A stretch of 64,000 bases of DNA from the NCBI RefSeq assembly GCF_003751605.1, contig NZ_RJVJ01000001.1, positions 2,852,001-2,916,000 of the forward strand, given 5' to 3'. Under the pieces are notes generated by a model. That model was given only the letters and a program-made list of their open reading frames with translations. It did no database searches and was not told the DNA's origin. The DNA is from Kitasatospora cineracea. Lineage in GTDB: Bacteria > Actinomycetota > Actinomycetes > Streptomycetales > Streptomycetaceae. Position numbers and translations under genes: made by a program. This document shows, one piece after another, positions 7,760 to 19,207 of this stretch (within the stretch, counting starts at the first letter, position 1; the number at the start of each line of letters is the position of its first letter).

Positions 7760-8677
7760 TTGTCGCAGCGTGAGCTCGTCGTCCTGGGCACCGCCAGCCA
7801 GGTGCCGACCCGGCACCGCAACCACAACGGGTACCTGCTGCGCTGGGACGGCGAGGGGCTGCTGTTCGACCCGGGGGAGGGCACCCAGCGGCAGATGCTG
7901 TTCGCCGGGGTGAGCGCCACCGGGATCACCCGGATCGCGGTCTCGCACTTCCACGGCGACCACTGCCTCGGGCTGCCCGGCGTGGTGCAGCGGATCAACC
8001 TGGACAAGGTCCCGCACCCGGTGGACGCCTACTACCCGGCGTCCGGGCAGGTGTTCTTCGAACGGCTGCGGAACGCCAGCGCCTACCACCCGACGGCCGA
8101 GATCCGCGAGCACCCCGTCGAGGCCACCGGCCCGCTCCCGGCCCCCGGCGCGCCGTTCGCGCTGGAGGCGGTGCGGCTCTCGCACCCGGTGGAGTCGTTC
8201 GGCTACCGGCTGACCGAGCCCGACGGCTTCCGGCTGCGGCCCGAGAAGCTGCGCGAACTCGGCCTGCGGGGCCCCGCGGTGGGCGTGCTGCAGCGCGAGG
8301 GCCGGGTCGAGGTGGACGGGCGGACGGTGACCGCCGAACAGGTCGGGGAGGTCCGCCCCGGGCAGCGGTTCGCCTTCGTGATGGACACCCGGCTCTGCGA
8401 CGGCGTCGGCGAACTCGCCGAGGGCGCCGACCTGTTGGTGATCGAATCGACCTTCCTCGACCAGGACGCCGCGCTCGCCGAGGAGCACGGGCACCTGACC
8501 GCCGCCCAGGCCGCCCGGGTGGCCGCGGCGGCCGGGGTGCGGCGGCTGGTGCTGACCCACTTCTCGCAGCGCTACCCGGACCTCTCCGGCCACCTCGCGG
8601 AGGCCGCACGGCACTTCGACGGCGAGATCGTGGTCGCCGAGGACCTGGCGCGGATCCCCGTCCCGCCGCGCCGTTGA
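7760..8677 (+). CDS. rnz: Ribonuclease Z
   Basis: A 305-residue metallo-beta-lactamase-fold endonuclease that removes the 3' trailer of tRNA precursors. It shows [18 protein letters not shown] at the start, the zinc motif HFHGDH (about residues 63-68), VMDTR near 207 and LTHFSQRY near 265, in the order of RNase Z. TTG start at 7760, 3 bases after the HIT stop; translation is probably coupled. The RNase Z flexible-arm region is present near 155-190. Confidence 0.93.
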   Translation: MSQRELVVLGTASQVPTRHRNHNGYLLRWDGEGLLFDPGEGTQRQMLFAGVSATGITRIAVSHFHGDHCLGLPGVVQRINLDKVPHPVDAYYPASGQVFFERLRNASAYHPTAEIREHPVEATGPLPAPGAPFALEAVRLSHPVESFGYRLTEPDGFRLRPEKLRELGLRGPAVGVLQREGRVEVDGRTVTAEQVGEVRPGQRFAFVMDTRLCDGVGELAEGADLLVIESTFLDQDAALAEEHGHLTAAQAARVAAAAGVRRLVLTHFSQRYPDLSGHLAEAARHFDGEIVVAEDLARIPVPPRR

Positions 8678-8872
8678 CCGCCGCCGGGCCGCGACCGGCC
8701 GCCGCCCGGCCCCGACGTGCGGGAAAACCGCTCGCGCATCGGGCCGCCAGCCCCCACCATCGAAGCCGCCGCGCCGCTCCGGCGAACACCTGCGCGGCGT
8801 ACCCTGGTGACCCGGAGAGCCCGAGCCACACGACACGACGGATTGGGATGAGGCAGGCCGCAGCGCCGACCC

Positions 8873-9976
8873 ATGACTGACACACCGCAGACCCGAACCG
8901 ACGGACAGGAGCGCCCCGACGGGGCGTCCACCAGCACCCGGATCGCCATTCCGGAGAAGCACCCGATGGTCACCCTGCTGGGTGCGGCCGACTCGCTCCT
9001 GCGAGTGATCGAGGAAGGCTTCCCGGGCGCCGACATCCACGTCCGCGGAAACGAGGTGACGGCCACCGGCTCGCCCGCCGAGGTCGCGCTCGTCAAGCAG
9101 CTCTTCACCGAGATGATGCTGGTGCTGCGCACCGGCCAACCCCTGACGGAGGACGCCGTGGAGCGCTCCATCAGCATGCTCAGGAGCGCCGCCGAGGACC
9201 CGGCCCACCCGGCCCCGTCCGAGGTGTTCACGGCGAACATCCTGTCCAACCGGGGCCGCACCATCCGCCCCAAGACGCTCAACCAGCAGCGCTACGTCGA
9301 CGCGATCGACAAGCACACCATCGTCTTCGGCCTCGGCCCGGCCGGCACCGGCAAGACCTACCTGGCGATGGCCAAGGCCGTGCAGGCCCTACAGGCCAAG
9401 GAGGTCAACCGGATCATCCTGACCCGGCCGGCCGTCGAGGCGGGGGAGCGGCTGGGCTTCCTGCCCGGCACCCTCTACGAGAAGATCGACCCGTACCTGC
9501 GCCCGCTGTACGACGCGCTGCACGACATGATGGACCCCGACTCGATCCCGCGGCTGATGGCGGCCGGGACGATCGAGGTGGCCCCGCTCGCGTACATGCG
9601 CGGCCGCACCCTGAACGACGCCTTCATCATCCTCGACGAGGCGCAGAACACCTCGCCCGAGCAGATGAAGATGTTCCTGACCCGCCTGGGCTTCAACTCC
9701 CGGGTGGTCGTGACCGGCGACACCAGCCAGATCGACCTGCCGGGCGGCACCCGCTCCGGCCTCAAGGTGGTCCAGGAGATCCTCGTCGACGTGCCCGACA
9801 TCCACTTCTCGGTGCTCACCAGCACCGACGTGGTGCGGCACAAGCTGGTCGGCCGCATCGTGGATGCGTACGAACGCTGGGACGCCCGGCAGGAGGCCGA
9901 GGAGTCCGGCGACCGCAAACCCGTCCAACGGCGGGGCGCCCGGGCGCCCCGGCAGTCCCATCGCACCGAAAGCTGA
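8873..9976 (+). CDS. phoH: PhoH family ATPase
   Basis: A 367-residue cytoplasmic ATPase of the PhoH/YbeZ type linked to ribosome maturation with YbeY. An N-terminal KH-like segment ([18 protein letters not shown], about 55-75) precedes the P-loop [19 protein letters not shown] (about 150-168), Walker [24 protein letters not shown] and the sensor [11 protein letters not shown]. ybeY follows after 14 bases, the standard pairing. ATG 8873. The 195 bases before it (8678-8872) have no supported gene and probably hold its promoter. Confidence 0.95.
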   Translation: MTDTPQTRTDGQERPDGASTSTRIAIPEKHPMVTLLGAADSLLRVIEEGFPGADIHVRGNEVTATGSPAEVALVKQLFTEMMLVLRTGQPLTEDAVERSISMLRSAAEDPAHPAPSEVFTANILSNRGRTIRPKTLNQQRYVDAIDKHTIVFGLGPAGTGKTYLAMAKAVQALQAKEVNRIILTRPAVEAGERLGFLPGTLYEKIDPYLRPLYDALHDMMDPDSIPRLMAAGTIEVAPLAYMRGRTLNDAFIILDEAQNTSPEQMKMFLTRLGFNSRVVVTGDTSQIDLPGGTRSGLKVVQEILVDVPDIHFSVLTSTDVVRHKLVGRIVDAYERWDARQEAEESGDRKPVQRRGARAPRQSHRTES

Positions 9977-9990
9977 GTACTGAGCCCTCC

Positions 9991-10485
9991 ATGTCGATCG
10001 ACATCGCCAACGAGTCCGGGTGGGACGTCGACGAGGAGTCCATCCTCGACGTCGCCCGCTACGCCCTCGACAAGATGCGGATCCATCCGCAGTCCGAGCT
10101 CTCCGTGATCCTCTACGACAGCGAGTCGATGGCGGAGCTGCACGTCCAGTGGATGGACCTGCCCGGTCCGACCGACGTGATGTCCTTCCCGATGGACGAG
10201 CTGCGTCCGGGCAAGGAGGGCGAGGACCTGCCCGAGGGCCTGCTCGGCGACATCGTGCTCTGCCCCGAGGTGGCGAAGGAGCAGGGCCTCGCCGCCCCCA
10301 CCAAGCACTCGATGGACGAGGAGCTGCAGCTGCTCACCGTCCACGGGGTGCTGCACGTGCTCGGCTACGACCACGAGGAACCCGACGAGGAGCGCGAGAT
10401 GTTCGCGCTGCAGAAGCGGATCCTGGACGACTGGCGGGCGGGCCGCGGCCTGTCCGGCCTGTCGCCCGCGCCGACCGTCCACTGA
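9991..10485 (+). CDS. ybeY: Endoribonuclease YbeY (rRNA maturation factor)
   Basis: A 164-residue zinc endoribonuclease acting in 16S rRNA 3' processing and ribosome quality control. The signature [16 protein letters not shown] contains the three zinc histidines (H-x3-H-x5-H), and the typical [10 protein letters not shown] precedes it. ATG 9991 lies 14 bases after phoH, and the gene is followed after 13 bases by the CBS-domain protein, giving a phoH-ybeY-CBS operon. Confidence 0.96.
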   Translation: MSIDIANESGWDVDEESILDVARYALDKMRIHPQSELSVILYDSESMAELHVQWMDLPGPTDVMSFPMDELRPGKEGEDLPEGLLGDIVLCPEVAKEQGLAAPTKHSMDEELQLLTVHGVLHVLGYDHEEPDEEREMFALQKRILDDWRAGRGLSGLSPAPTVH

Positions 10486-10498
10486 GGGCCGGCCTCCT

Positions 10499-11830
10499 GT
10501 GAGTGGTGAGAGTACGAGCTTCCTGATCGGGGCCCTGCTGCTGGTGGTGCTCGGCTGGCTGGCCGCGTGCGCCGAGGCGGGGATCTCCCGGATCTCCCGG
10601 TTCCGCGCCGAGGAGGCGGTCCGCTCCGGGCGGCGCGGCTCCGACCGGCTGCTGACCCTGGCCTCGGACAGCATCCGGTACCTGAACCTGGCGACGCTGA
10701 TCCGGGTCGCCTGCGAGATGGCCGCCGCGGTGCTGGTCACCGTGGTGTGCGTGCGCGGCTTCCAGCAGACCTGGCAGGCCGTGCTGGTGGCGTTCGGCGT
10801 GATGGTGCTGGTGTCCTTCGTGGCGGTCGGGGTCTCCCCGCGCACGATCGGCCGCCAGCACCCGCTGAGCACCGTCACCGCGGCGTCCTGGGTGCTGCTG
10901 CCGCTGGCCCGGATCCTCGGGCCGATCCCGCGGCTGCTGATCCTGCTGGGCAACGCGCTGACGCCCGGCAAGGGCTACAAGGAGGGCCCGTTCGCCTCCG
11001 AGGCCGAACTGCGGGCCCTGGTCGACCTCGCCGAGAAGGACGACCTGATCGAGGACGAGGAGCGCCGGATGGTGCACTCGGTCTTCGAACTCGGCGACAC
11101 CATCGTGCGCGAGGTGATGGTGCCGCGCACCGACCTGGTGATGATCGAGCGGCACAAGACCGTCCGGCAGACCCTGACCCTGGCGCTGCGCTCCGGCTTC
11201 TCCCGGATCCCGGTGGTCGGCGACAACGAGGACGACGTGGTCGGCATCGTCTACCTCAAGGACCTGGTGCGCCGCACCCACATCAACCGGGACGCCGAGT
11301 CCGAGCAGGTCGACTCGGTGATGCGCCCCGCGGTGTTCGTCCCCGACTCCAAGCCCGCCGCCGACCTGCTGCGCGAGATGCAGCAGATGCGCTCGCACGT
11401 CGCCATCGTGATCGACGAGTACGGCGGCACCGCCGGACTGGTCACCATCGAGGACATCCTGGAGGAGATCGTCGGCGAGATCACCGACGAGTACGACCGG
11501 GAGATCGCCCCGGTCGAGGACCTCGGCGACGGCTCCTACCGGATCACCGCCCGGCTCACCGTGGAGGACCTCGGCGAGCTGTTCGGGATCGAACTGGACG
11601 ACGAGGACGTGGAGACCGTCGGCGGGCTGCTGGCCAAGTGCCTGGGCCGGGTGCCGATCCCGGGCTCCTCGTGCGAGGTGCCGGTGCCGGAGGGCAGCGG
11701 GCTGGCCGCGATCGGCCTGACCGCCGAGAGCTCGGCGGGCCGGCGCAACCGGATCGGCACCGTGGTGGCCACCCCGGTGCGGATCGCCGCCGAGGCGGAC
11801 GAGGAGCAGGCCGAGCAGGCGGCTTCCTAG
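10499..11830 (+). CDS. Hemolysin-family CNNM/CBS-domain membrane protein (CorC/HlyC type)
   Basis: A 443-residue membrane protein. Residues 1-150 hold an N-terminal CNNM (DUF21) domain with about four membrane segments. Two CBS domains follow, with EVMVPRTDLVMIERHKTVRQTL and VPDSKPAADLLREMQ...AIVIDEYGGTAGLVTIEDILEEIVGEI. A C-terminal CorC-HlyC domain contains YRITARLTVEDLGELFGIELDDEDVETVGGLL. The family is linked to divalent cation (Mg) homeostasis. GTG start at 10499. The last 20 residues are Ala/Glu-rich. Confidence 0.92.
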   Translation: MSGESTSFLIGALLLVVLGWLAACAEAGISRISRFRAEEAVRSGRRGSDRLLTLASDSIRYLNLATLIRVACEMAAAVLVTVVCVRGFQQTWQAVLVAFGVMVLVSFVAVGVSPRTIGRQHPLSTVTAASWVLLPLARILGPIPRLLILLGNALTPGKGYKEGPFASEAELRALVDLAEKDDLIEDEERRMVHSVFELGDTIVREVMVPRTDLVMIERHKTVRQTLTLALRSGFSRIPVVGDNEDDVVGIVYLKDLVRRTHINRDAESEQVDSVMRPAVFVPDSKPAADLLREMQQMRSHVAIVIDEYGGTAGLVTIEDILEEIVGEITDEYDREIAPVEDLGDGSYRITARLTVEDLGELFGIELDDEDVETVGGLLAKCLGRVPIPGSSCEVPVPEGSGLAAIGLTAESSAGRRNRIGTVVATPVRIAAEADEEQAEQAAS

Positions 11831-11866
11831 CCCTCCGCTCCCGCGCAGCGCACCGCGTTGCTCCTA

Positions 11867-11914
11867 CGGCCCCTTGGACGGCCCCTTGGACGACCCCTTG
11901 GACGGGCCCTTGGA
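11867..11914. repeat. Tandem 12-bp repeat, four units
   Basis: Units 11867-11878 and 11879-11890 are both CGGCCCCTTGGA; 11891-11902 (CGACCCCTTGGA) and 11903-11914 (CGGGCCCTTGGA) each differ at one position. The array lies between the CBS-protein gene and the next small gene, outside any gene I support. Confidence 0.85.
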
Positions 11915-12002
11915 CGGGCCGTCCTGATCGGCGCCGCCGATTGGGACGGTGCGTCCCGGGGCCCGTTTGCCTTGTCGCCCGGGCGTGCGCACCGTGGAAG
12001 AC

Positions 12003-12242
12003 ATGGCACATCTACTGCGCGCGGAGTACGGCCCGAGCGGGCCGGCCGGCGGGGTGGCCAGGTGGCACGTGGTCCGTGACACCGACCCTTCGCACGGCAT
12101 GTGCGGCGCCGAGCTCGCCTCGGACGCCGAGAGCAGGCCGGAGGAGGCCTGGGGCACCGGGCTGCACTGCTGCCAGCAGTGCGGGTCGCTGTACCTCCAC
12201 GAGGTGCCGTTCCTCCGGTCCGACCACGCGGGGAGGACCTGA
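12003..12242 (+). CDS. Small Cys-rich (zinc-ribbon-like) hypothetical protein
   Basis: A 79-residue protein with cysteines in CGAELA and CCQQCG, which could form one zinc site together with nearby histidines (WHVVRD, PSHGMCG). I recall similar small conserved proteins in Streptomyces but no function. The start is uncertain: ATG 12003 has GGAAG only two bases away, and in-frame GTG codons at 11985 and 11994 are alternatives. Its TGA (12240-12242) overlaps the ATG of the next gene by one base, so they are cotranscribed. Confidence 0.7.
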   Translation: MAHLLRAEYGPSGPAGGVARWHVVRDTDPSHGMCGAELASDAESRPEEAWGTGLHCCQQCGSLYLHEVPFLRSDHAGRT

Positions 12243-12781
12243 TGAGACTGCACGACGAACTCCCGGTCGACCACCGGCTCGGCACCGTCTACCGCTACGG
12301 CGCGGGCCTCGGCGGCCTGTTCCTGGTGGTGTTCGGCATCCTCGGGCTGACCGGCGCCAGTCCGGGCTTCCTGGACACCTCGGGCAAGGAGGTGATCGGC
12401 CTGTCCAGCAACGGGGCGCTGAGCGTGCTGTCGCTGGTGGCCGGCGGGATCCTGATCCTGGGCGCGGTGATCGGCGGCAACACCGCCTCCAACATCAACA
12501 TGGTCATGGGCGTGCTGTTCGTGCTGGCCGGCTTCGTCGGCCTGATGGTGCTGGACTCCAGCGCCAACCGGCTCGCCTTCCACATCTCCAACGTCATCTT
12601 CAGCTTCGTGTTCGGCTTCGTGATCCTGACCTTCGGCATGTACGGCCGGGTCAGCGGCCACCTACCGCAGGACAACCCCTACTGGAAGCGGCGCCACCCC
12701 GGCGACACCGCCCAACCGGACGGCCCGCCCGCCCTGGTGAAGGTGCTCCGCCCCGGCCCGCCCAACCCGACCGGACACTGA
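12242..12781 (+). CDS. DUF4383-type membrane protein
   Basis: A 179-residue integral membrane protein with four hydrophobic segments (about residues 20-42, 60-80, 88-108, 118-140) of the DUF4383 pattern: an N-terminal cytoplasmic stretch with DHRLGTVYRYGAG, a conserved NxxxNxVMGVLFVLAG helix, and a C-terminal Pro-rich tail. Function unknown. ATG at 12242 overlaps the preceding stop. Confidence 0.8.
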   Translation: MRLHDELPVDHRLGTVYRYGAGLGGLFLVVFGILGLTGASPGFLDTSGKEVIGLSSNGALSVLSLVAGGILILGAVIGGNTASNINMVMGVLFVLAGFVGLMVLDSSANRLAFHISNVIFSFVFGFVILTFGMYGRVSGHLPQDNPYWKRRHPGDTAQPDGPPALVKVLRPGPPNPTGH

Positions 12782-12924
12782 GCCGGGAGGCACCGACCCG
12801 GGAGGCGCTGACCCGGAGGGCACCGACCCGGAAGGCACCGATCACTTCGTCGTAGAGTGGGACCACCAGGCCCGACGGACCGTCAGATCCGTTGGGCCGC
12901 AGTCTGCTTGGAGGGGGAACGACG

Positions 12925-13914
12925 ATGACGGAGCGCACGCTCGGAGCGCTGGCCAGCTCGCCGATCGGGTTCGGGGCGATGGTGCTCTCGCCCGGCATGT
13001 ACGGCGAGATCGACGAACGGCGCGGACAGGACGCGCTGCGGGCCGCGATCGACGCCGGGGCCCGGCTGATCGACACCGCCGACGGCTACGGCGCGGACGG
13101 GCACAACGAACAGCTGATCGGCCGGGCCGTCGCGGGGCGCCGGGACGAGGTGGTGCTCGCCACGAAGTTCGGCTTCCGGGTGCCGGACGGCGCCGAGGCG
13201 CACCGCTTCCCGGTGAACTTCGCGTTCGGCGAGCTCGCGGTCAACTGCGAGCCGAAGCACGTCCGGGGCTACGCGGAGCAGTCGCTGCGCAACCTCGGCA
13301 CCGACGTGATCGACCTGTACTACCCGCACTTCCCGGACCCGCAGGTGCCGTTCGAGGACACCGTCGGCGCGGTCGCCGAGCTGGTCGCCGACGGGCTGGT
13401 CCGGCACCTGGGCGTCTCCAACGTGACGGCCGCGCAGCTGCGCGCCGCGCACGCGGTGCACCCGGTGGCGGCGGTGCAGACCCAGTGGTCGATGTGGCAG
13501 CCGATCGACCCGGAACTACTGGCCGCCGCCCGCGAACTGGGCGTCGGCGTGGTGGCCTGGGGCCCGCTCGGCGGCGGCTTCCTGACCGGCACCGTGCAGC
13601 AGGTCGCCGAGGGCGACTTCCGGCAGCACCAGGCCAGGTTCTCGGCCGAGAACCTGGCCGCCAACAACGACCGGTACGCCCCGCTGCGGGCGATCGCCGC
13701 GGAACTCGGCGTCACCCCCGGCCAACTGGCGCTGGCCTGGCTGCTGCACCGGGACGAGCACGTGGTGCCGATCCCCGGCAGCCGGACCCCGGCGCACATC
13801 GCGGAGAACCAGGCCGCTGCGGAACTGGCGCTGGACGCGGCGGTGCTGGGCCGGATCGACGCGGCGCTCGCCGCGTTCGCGCCGGCGGGCGAGGGGGCGC
13901 TGCTCAGGGACTGA
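12925..13914 (+). CDS. Aldo/keto reductase
   Basis: A 329-residue NADPH-dependent oxidoreductase of the AKR TIM-barrel fold. Visible family motifs are IDTADGYGADGHNEQLIG (catalytic Asp and Tyr), KFGF (catalytic Lys), DVIDLYYPHFPDP, LVRHLGVSNVTAAQLR, and VVPIPGSRTPAHIAENQAA (NADPH phosphate site). ATG 12925 is chosen over an upstream in-frame TTG at 12892 because GGAGGGGG lies at 12910-12917. Substrate unknown. Confidence 0.93.
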   Translation: MTERTLGALASSPIGFGAMVLSPGMYGEIDERRGQDALRAAIDAGARLIDTADGYGADGHNEQLIGRAVAGRRDEVVLATKFGFRVPDGAEAHRFPVNFAFGELAVNCEPKHVRGYAEQSLRNLGTDVIDLYYPHFPDPQVPFEDTVGAVAELVADGLVRHLGVSNVTAAQLRAAHAVHPVAAVQTQWSMWQPIDPELLAAARELGVGVVAWGPLGGGFLTGTVQQVAEGDFRQHQARFSAENLAANNDRYAPLRAIAAELGVTPGQLALAWLLHRDEHVVPIPGSRTPAHIAENQAAAELALDAAVLGRIDAALAAFAPAGEGALLRD

Positions 13915-13965
13915 GCCCGAGGGCCGAGTGGCGGCCCTACTCGGGTACCCGACTTTGTTGGCTTG

Positions 13966-13975
13966 GTTAGCTAAC
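13966..13975. promoter_or_regulatory. Palindrome in an AT-rich promoter patch
   Basis: GTTAGCTAAC is a perfect 10-bp palindrome in an unusually AT-rich stretch (13951-13980) directly before the deaminase-like gene. It may be an operator or overlap a -10 element. It resembles a shortened iron box but lacks a central base. Confidence 0.35.
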
Positions 13976-13988
13976 TATGCTCAGGGCC

Positions 13989-14342
13989 ATGACCGAGATT
14001 TCCGAGCTGGACCCCGAGGACAAGAAGATCATCACGCTGGCCCGCTCGGCCCGCGCCCGCAACGGCGTGGCCGAGGGGGCGGCGGTCCGGGACGAGACCG
14101 GGCGGACGTACGTGGCCGGGACGGTGGCGCTGCCGTCGCTGGAGCTGAGCGCGCTGCGGACCGCGGTGGCGATGGCGGTGGCCAGCGGGGCGAAGGGCCT
14201 GGAGGCGGCCGCGGTGGTGTCCGGGGCGGACGCGCCGGCGGCGGCCGACCTGGCCGCGGTGCGGGACCTGGGCGGGGCCGGCACGCCGGTGCTGCTGGCC
14301 GGGCCGGACGGGGTGCTGAAGGTGGCCGCGGCGGCGGAGTGA
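13989..14342 (+). CDS. Cytidine deaminase-like protein lacking the zinc site
   Basis: A 117-residue protein found between the CBS protein and era in Streptomyces, usually annotated as cytidine deaminase-like. The fold pattern (ALARSARARNGVAEGAAVRDETGRTYVAGTV, then a helix with LSALRTAVAMAVASGAKGL) matches the deaminase core, where the HAE should follow the V/SLE strand and PCxxC the second helix. Neither motif is present (SLELSALRTA instead of HAE), and there is no cysteine, so catalysis is not expected. ATG 13989 was preferred; ATG 13977 is in frame and would add four residues. Confidence 0.8.
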   Translation: MTEISELDPEDKKIITLARSARARNGVAEGAAVRDETGRTYVAGTVALPSLELSALRTAVAMAVASGAKGLEAAAVVSGADAPAAADLAAVRDLGGAGTPVLLAGPDGVLKVAAAAE

Positions 14343-14360
14343 GCCCGGTGGCGGGGAGGG

Positions 14361-14397
14361 GGCCGGAGCGGGGCGGGAACGGGCCCCGTCCGGCCTT
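14361..14397 (+). terminator. Hairpin after deaminase-like gene
   Basis: GGCCGGA plus CGGGGC (14361-14367, 14369-14374) pair with GCCCCG plus TCCGGCC (14383-14388, 14389-14395) with one bulged G, followed by TT. Confidence 0.55.
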
Positions 14398-14486
14398 GTG
14401 GCGGACCCTGCGGGTGGGATAATCGCACCGGCGAGGGTCCGGTCCCGGTGGGGGAGCCGGGAAGCCCGGGAGCCCGGGGAGGGGAC

Positions 14487-14645
14487 ATGGGCGTCGCGGC
14501 GTTCTTCTGCGGACTGCTGCTCTGCGTCATGGGCTTCGGGCGCTGGCACGAGACCGGCTCCCCGTGGTGGCTGGCCGGCACCCTGACCCTGCTGGCGCTC
14601 GTCCTGGTCGGCGCGATCACCGGGGGCGGGAAGAAGACCGGCTGA
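14487..14645 (+). CDS. Small membrane protein (52 residues)
   Basis: ATG 14487 follows a strong GGGGAGGGG at 14476-14484. The 52-residue product has two hydrophobic stretches (VAAFFCGLLLCVMGFG and WLAGTLTLLALVLVGAI) and a basic tail GGGKKTG, so it should span the membrane twice. No family recognised. It sits between the deaminase-like gene and era and is often left unannotated because of its size. Confidence 0.65.
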   Translation: MGVAAFFCGLLLCVMGFGRWHETGSPWWLAGTLTLLALVLVGAITGGGKKTG

Positions 14646-14692
14646 CGCCGTCCCGCGCCCGTTGACCGGGGCGCCCCCGGGGATCGGGGACA

Positions 14693-15631
14693 ATGGGTGC
14701 CATGAATGCCCCTTCCTCCCCGTACCGCTCCGGATTCGCGTGCTTCGTCGGCCGCCCCAACGCGGGCAAGTCGACCCTGACCAACGCCCTGGTCGGGACG
14801 AAGGTTGCGATCACCTCCGACCGCCCGCAGACCACCCGGCACACCGTCCGCGGCATCGTGCACCGGCCCGACTCGCAGCTCGTGCTGGTGGACACCCCCG
14901 GGCTGCACAAGCCCCGCACCCTGCTCGGCGAGCGGCTCAACGACCTGGTCCGCACCACCTGGGCGGAGGTCGACGTGATCGGTTTCTGCGTGCCCGCCGA
15001 CCAGAAGCTCGGCCCCGGCGACAAGTTCATCGCCAAGGAGCTCGCCGAGATCCGCAAGACGCCCAAGGTGGCGATCGTCACCAAGACCGACCTGGTCGAC
15101 TCCAAGCGGCTCGCCGAGCAGCTGATCGCCGTCCACCAGCTGGGCGCCGAGCTCGGCATCGAGTGGGCCGAGATCATCCCGGTCTCCGCCGTCGGCGACC
15201 AGCAGGTCGAGCTGGTGGGCGAGCTGCTGGCCAAGCTGATGCCCGAGGGCGTGCCGCTGTACCCGGACGGCGACCTCACCGACGAGCCCGAGCAGACCAT
15301 GGTCGCCGAGCTGATCCGGGAGGCCGCGCTGGAGGGCGTGCGCGACGAGCTGCCGCACTCGCTGGCCGTGGTGGTCGAGGAGATGATCCCGCGCGAGGGC
15401 CGTCCCGCCGACCGCCCGCTGCTGGACATCCACGCCAACGTGTACATCGAGCGGCAGAGCCAGAAGGCCATCGTGATCGGCGCCAAGGGCTCCCGGCTGA
15501 AGCACGTCGGCACCACCGCCCGCAAGCAGATCGAGGCGCTCCTGGGCACCCCGGTCTACCTGGACCTGCACGTCAAGGTGGCCAAGGACTGGCAGCGCGA
15601 CCCCAAGCAGCTGCGTAAGCTCGGCTTCTGA
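14693..15631 (+). CDS. era: GTPase Era
   Basis: A 312-residue ribosome-assembly GTPase that binds the 16S rRNA 3' end. The G domain has GRPNAGKST (G1), DRPQTTRH (G2), DTPGLHK (G3) and TKTD (G4). The C-terminal KH domain has IVIGAKGSRLKHVGTTARKQIE. ATG 14693 is used; ATG 14702 is in frame and also compatible with GGATCGGGGA at 14681-14690. Confidence 0.97.
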   Translation: MGAMNAPSSPYRSGFACFVGRPNAGKSTLTNALVGTKVAITSDRPQTTRHTVRGIVHRPDSQLVLVDTPGLHKPRTLLGERLNDLVRTTWAEVDVIGFCVPADQKLGPGDKFIAKELAEIRKTPKVAIVTKTDLVDSKRLAEQLIAVHQLGAELGIEWAEIIPVSAVGDQQVELVGELLAKLMPEGVPLYPDGDLTDEPEQTMVAELIREAALEGVRDELPHSLAVVVEEMIPREGRPADRPLLDIHANVYIERQSQKAIVIGAKGSRLKHVGTTARKQIEALLGTPVYLDLHVKVAKDWQRDPKQLRKLGF

Positions 15632-15662
15632 CGGGGCGTCGAGCGGGGAGGGGCCGGTCGGG

Positions 15663-16376
15663 ATGGAACTGCACACCCACGAGTGGGGCGGGGGAGAGCG
15701 CACCGCCCTACTGGTCCACGGCATCCAGGCCGACCACCGGACCTGGCGGCTGATCGGCCCCGAACTCGCCGCCCGCGGCTACCGGGTGATCGCCGTCGAC
15801 CTGCGCGGCCACGGCGCCTCCCCGCGCGGCACCGGCGCGACGCCCCGCGAGCGGTACGGGCCCGAGCAGTTCGCCGAGGACCTGGTCGACACCCTGCCCG
15901 CCGGGGCCGACCTGGCGATCGGCCACTCGATGGGCGCGCCGGCGCTCTGGCGGGCCGTCGAGCAGCTGAAGCCCGCCCGGGTGGTCTACAGCGACCCCGC
16001 CTTCGTGTACGACCGCCCCGGGCTCGGGCCGGAGCCGTTCATCGGCTTCAAGCGCTTCGGGACCAGGCAGTTCATCACCAGCATGCACCCGAACTGGCCG
16101 GACGAGGACGTCGACGCCGAACTCGCCGCGCTCGCGCTCTGGGACACCGACACCGCGCTCGGCCTGTGGGCGCACCCCGAACTGTCCGTCCTGCCGGGCG
16201 CCCCGGTCGTCCCCTCGCTGGTCCAGCTCGCCGACCCCAGCGGCCTGGTGCCGGACGGGGACGCCGCCGAGCTGCGCCGCCGCGGCTTCGAGGTGCGCAC
16301 CGTGCCGGGCGCCGGACACAGCATCCACCGCGACGACCCGGCGGGCTTCCTGGCCTCGCTGGACGGGTGGATCTGA
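15663..16376 (+). CDS. Alpha/beta-hydrolase
   Basis: A 237-residue alpha/beta-hydrolase with LLVHGIQADHRTW (oxyanion region), RVIAVDLRGHGASPRG, the nucleophile elbow IGHSMGAP (Ser about residue 83) and GAGHSIHRDDP carrying the catalytic His near the C-terminus. Substrate unknown. ATG 15663 follows GGGGAGGGG at 15643-15651; the gene lies 31 bases after era and is probably in the same transcript. Confidence 0.88.
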   Translation: MELHTHEWGGGERTALLVHGIQADHRTWRLIGPELAARGYRVIAVDLRGHGASPRGTGATPRERYGPEQFAEDLVDTLPAGADLAIGHSMGAPALWRAVEQLKPARVVYSDPAFVYDRPGLGPEPFIGFKRFGTRQFITSMHPNWPDEDVDAELAALALWDTDTALGLWAHPELSVLPGAPVVPSLVQLADPSGLVPDGDAAELRRRGFEVRTVPGAGHSIHRDDPAGFLASLDGWI

Positions 16377-16461
16377 GCGACCCCCGCGCGTGCGGGCCTG
16401 CAGGGCAGGCGGGCCGGCCGGGTGAGGGCGGGCCGGGCCGGGGGTGTCGCCGGGTGCGGGG

Positions 16462-18875
<2,414 letters not shown>

Positions 18876-18901
18876 CCCCGCCCCGGCACCCGCACCGCTC
18901 C

Positions 18902-18930
18902 GAGGGGACCCGCCACCGGCGGGTCCCCTC
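18902..18930 (+). terminator. Terminator after leuA
   Basis: GAGGGGACCCGCC at 18902-18914 and GGCGGGTCCCCTC at 18918-18930 form a perfect 13-bp stem with an ACC loop. The rest of the 332-base gap to 19208 holds no gene I can support; it includes an AT-rich patch (CACAAATTTTCC near 19045) likely to belong to the next promoter. Confidence 0.85.
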
Positions 18931-19207
18931 CGCGTCCTCCCGGCGGATCTCCCTTCCCACCGGAGCGAATTGACGGGCCCTCAGGAGGGGTTCGGCCCGG
19001 CGGGCGAACGCCCGGGCGGTGCCGCCGATCACGTGTGGCCCCGGTCACAAATTTTCCCCTCGGCACCCGTTCAGGGTGCTGACACGAGCCGGTAACCGTG
19101 GCAACATCGACGAACCGGAACCGGGGTCGGTGGGACGACTCCGGCGTCCGGTCGCGTGACCTGCCCATTGATGTGCAGGCCGCCTGCCATGTCTGGGGAG
19201 TGGCGCC

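Noticed and set aside
8674-8880. Possible 68-residue plus-strand gene between rnz and phoH
   Set aside because: Arg/Pro/Ala composition of non-coding DNA, no ribosome site, overlaps the phoH start.
13962-13979. Iron box (DmdR/IdeR) before the deaminase-like gene
   Set aside because: The palindrome lacks one central base of the 19-bp consensus and the gene has no known iron role.
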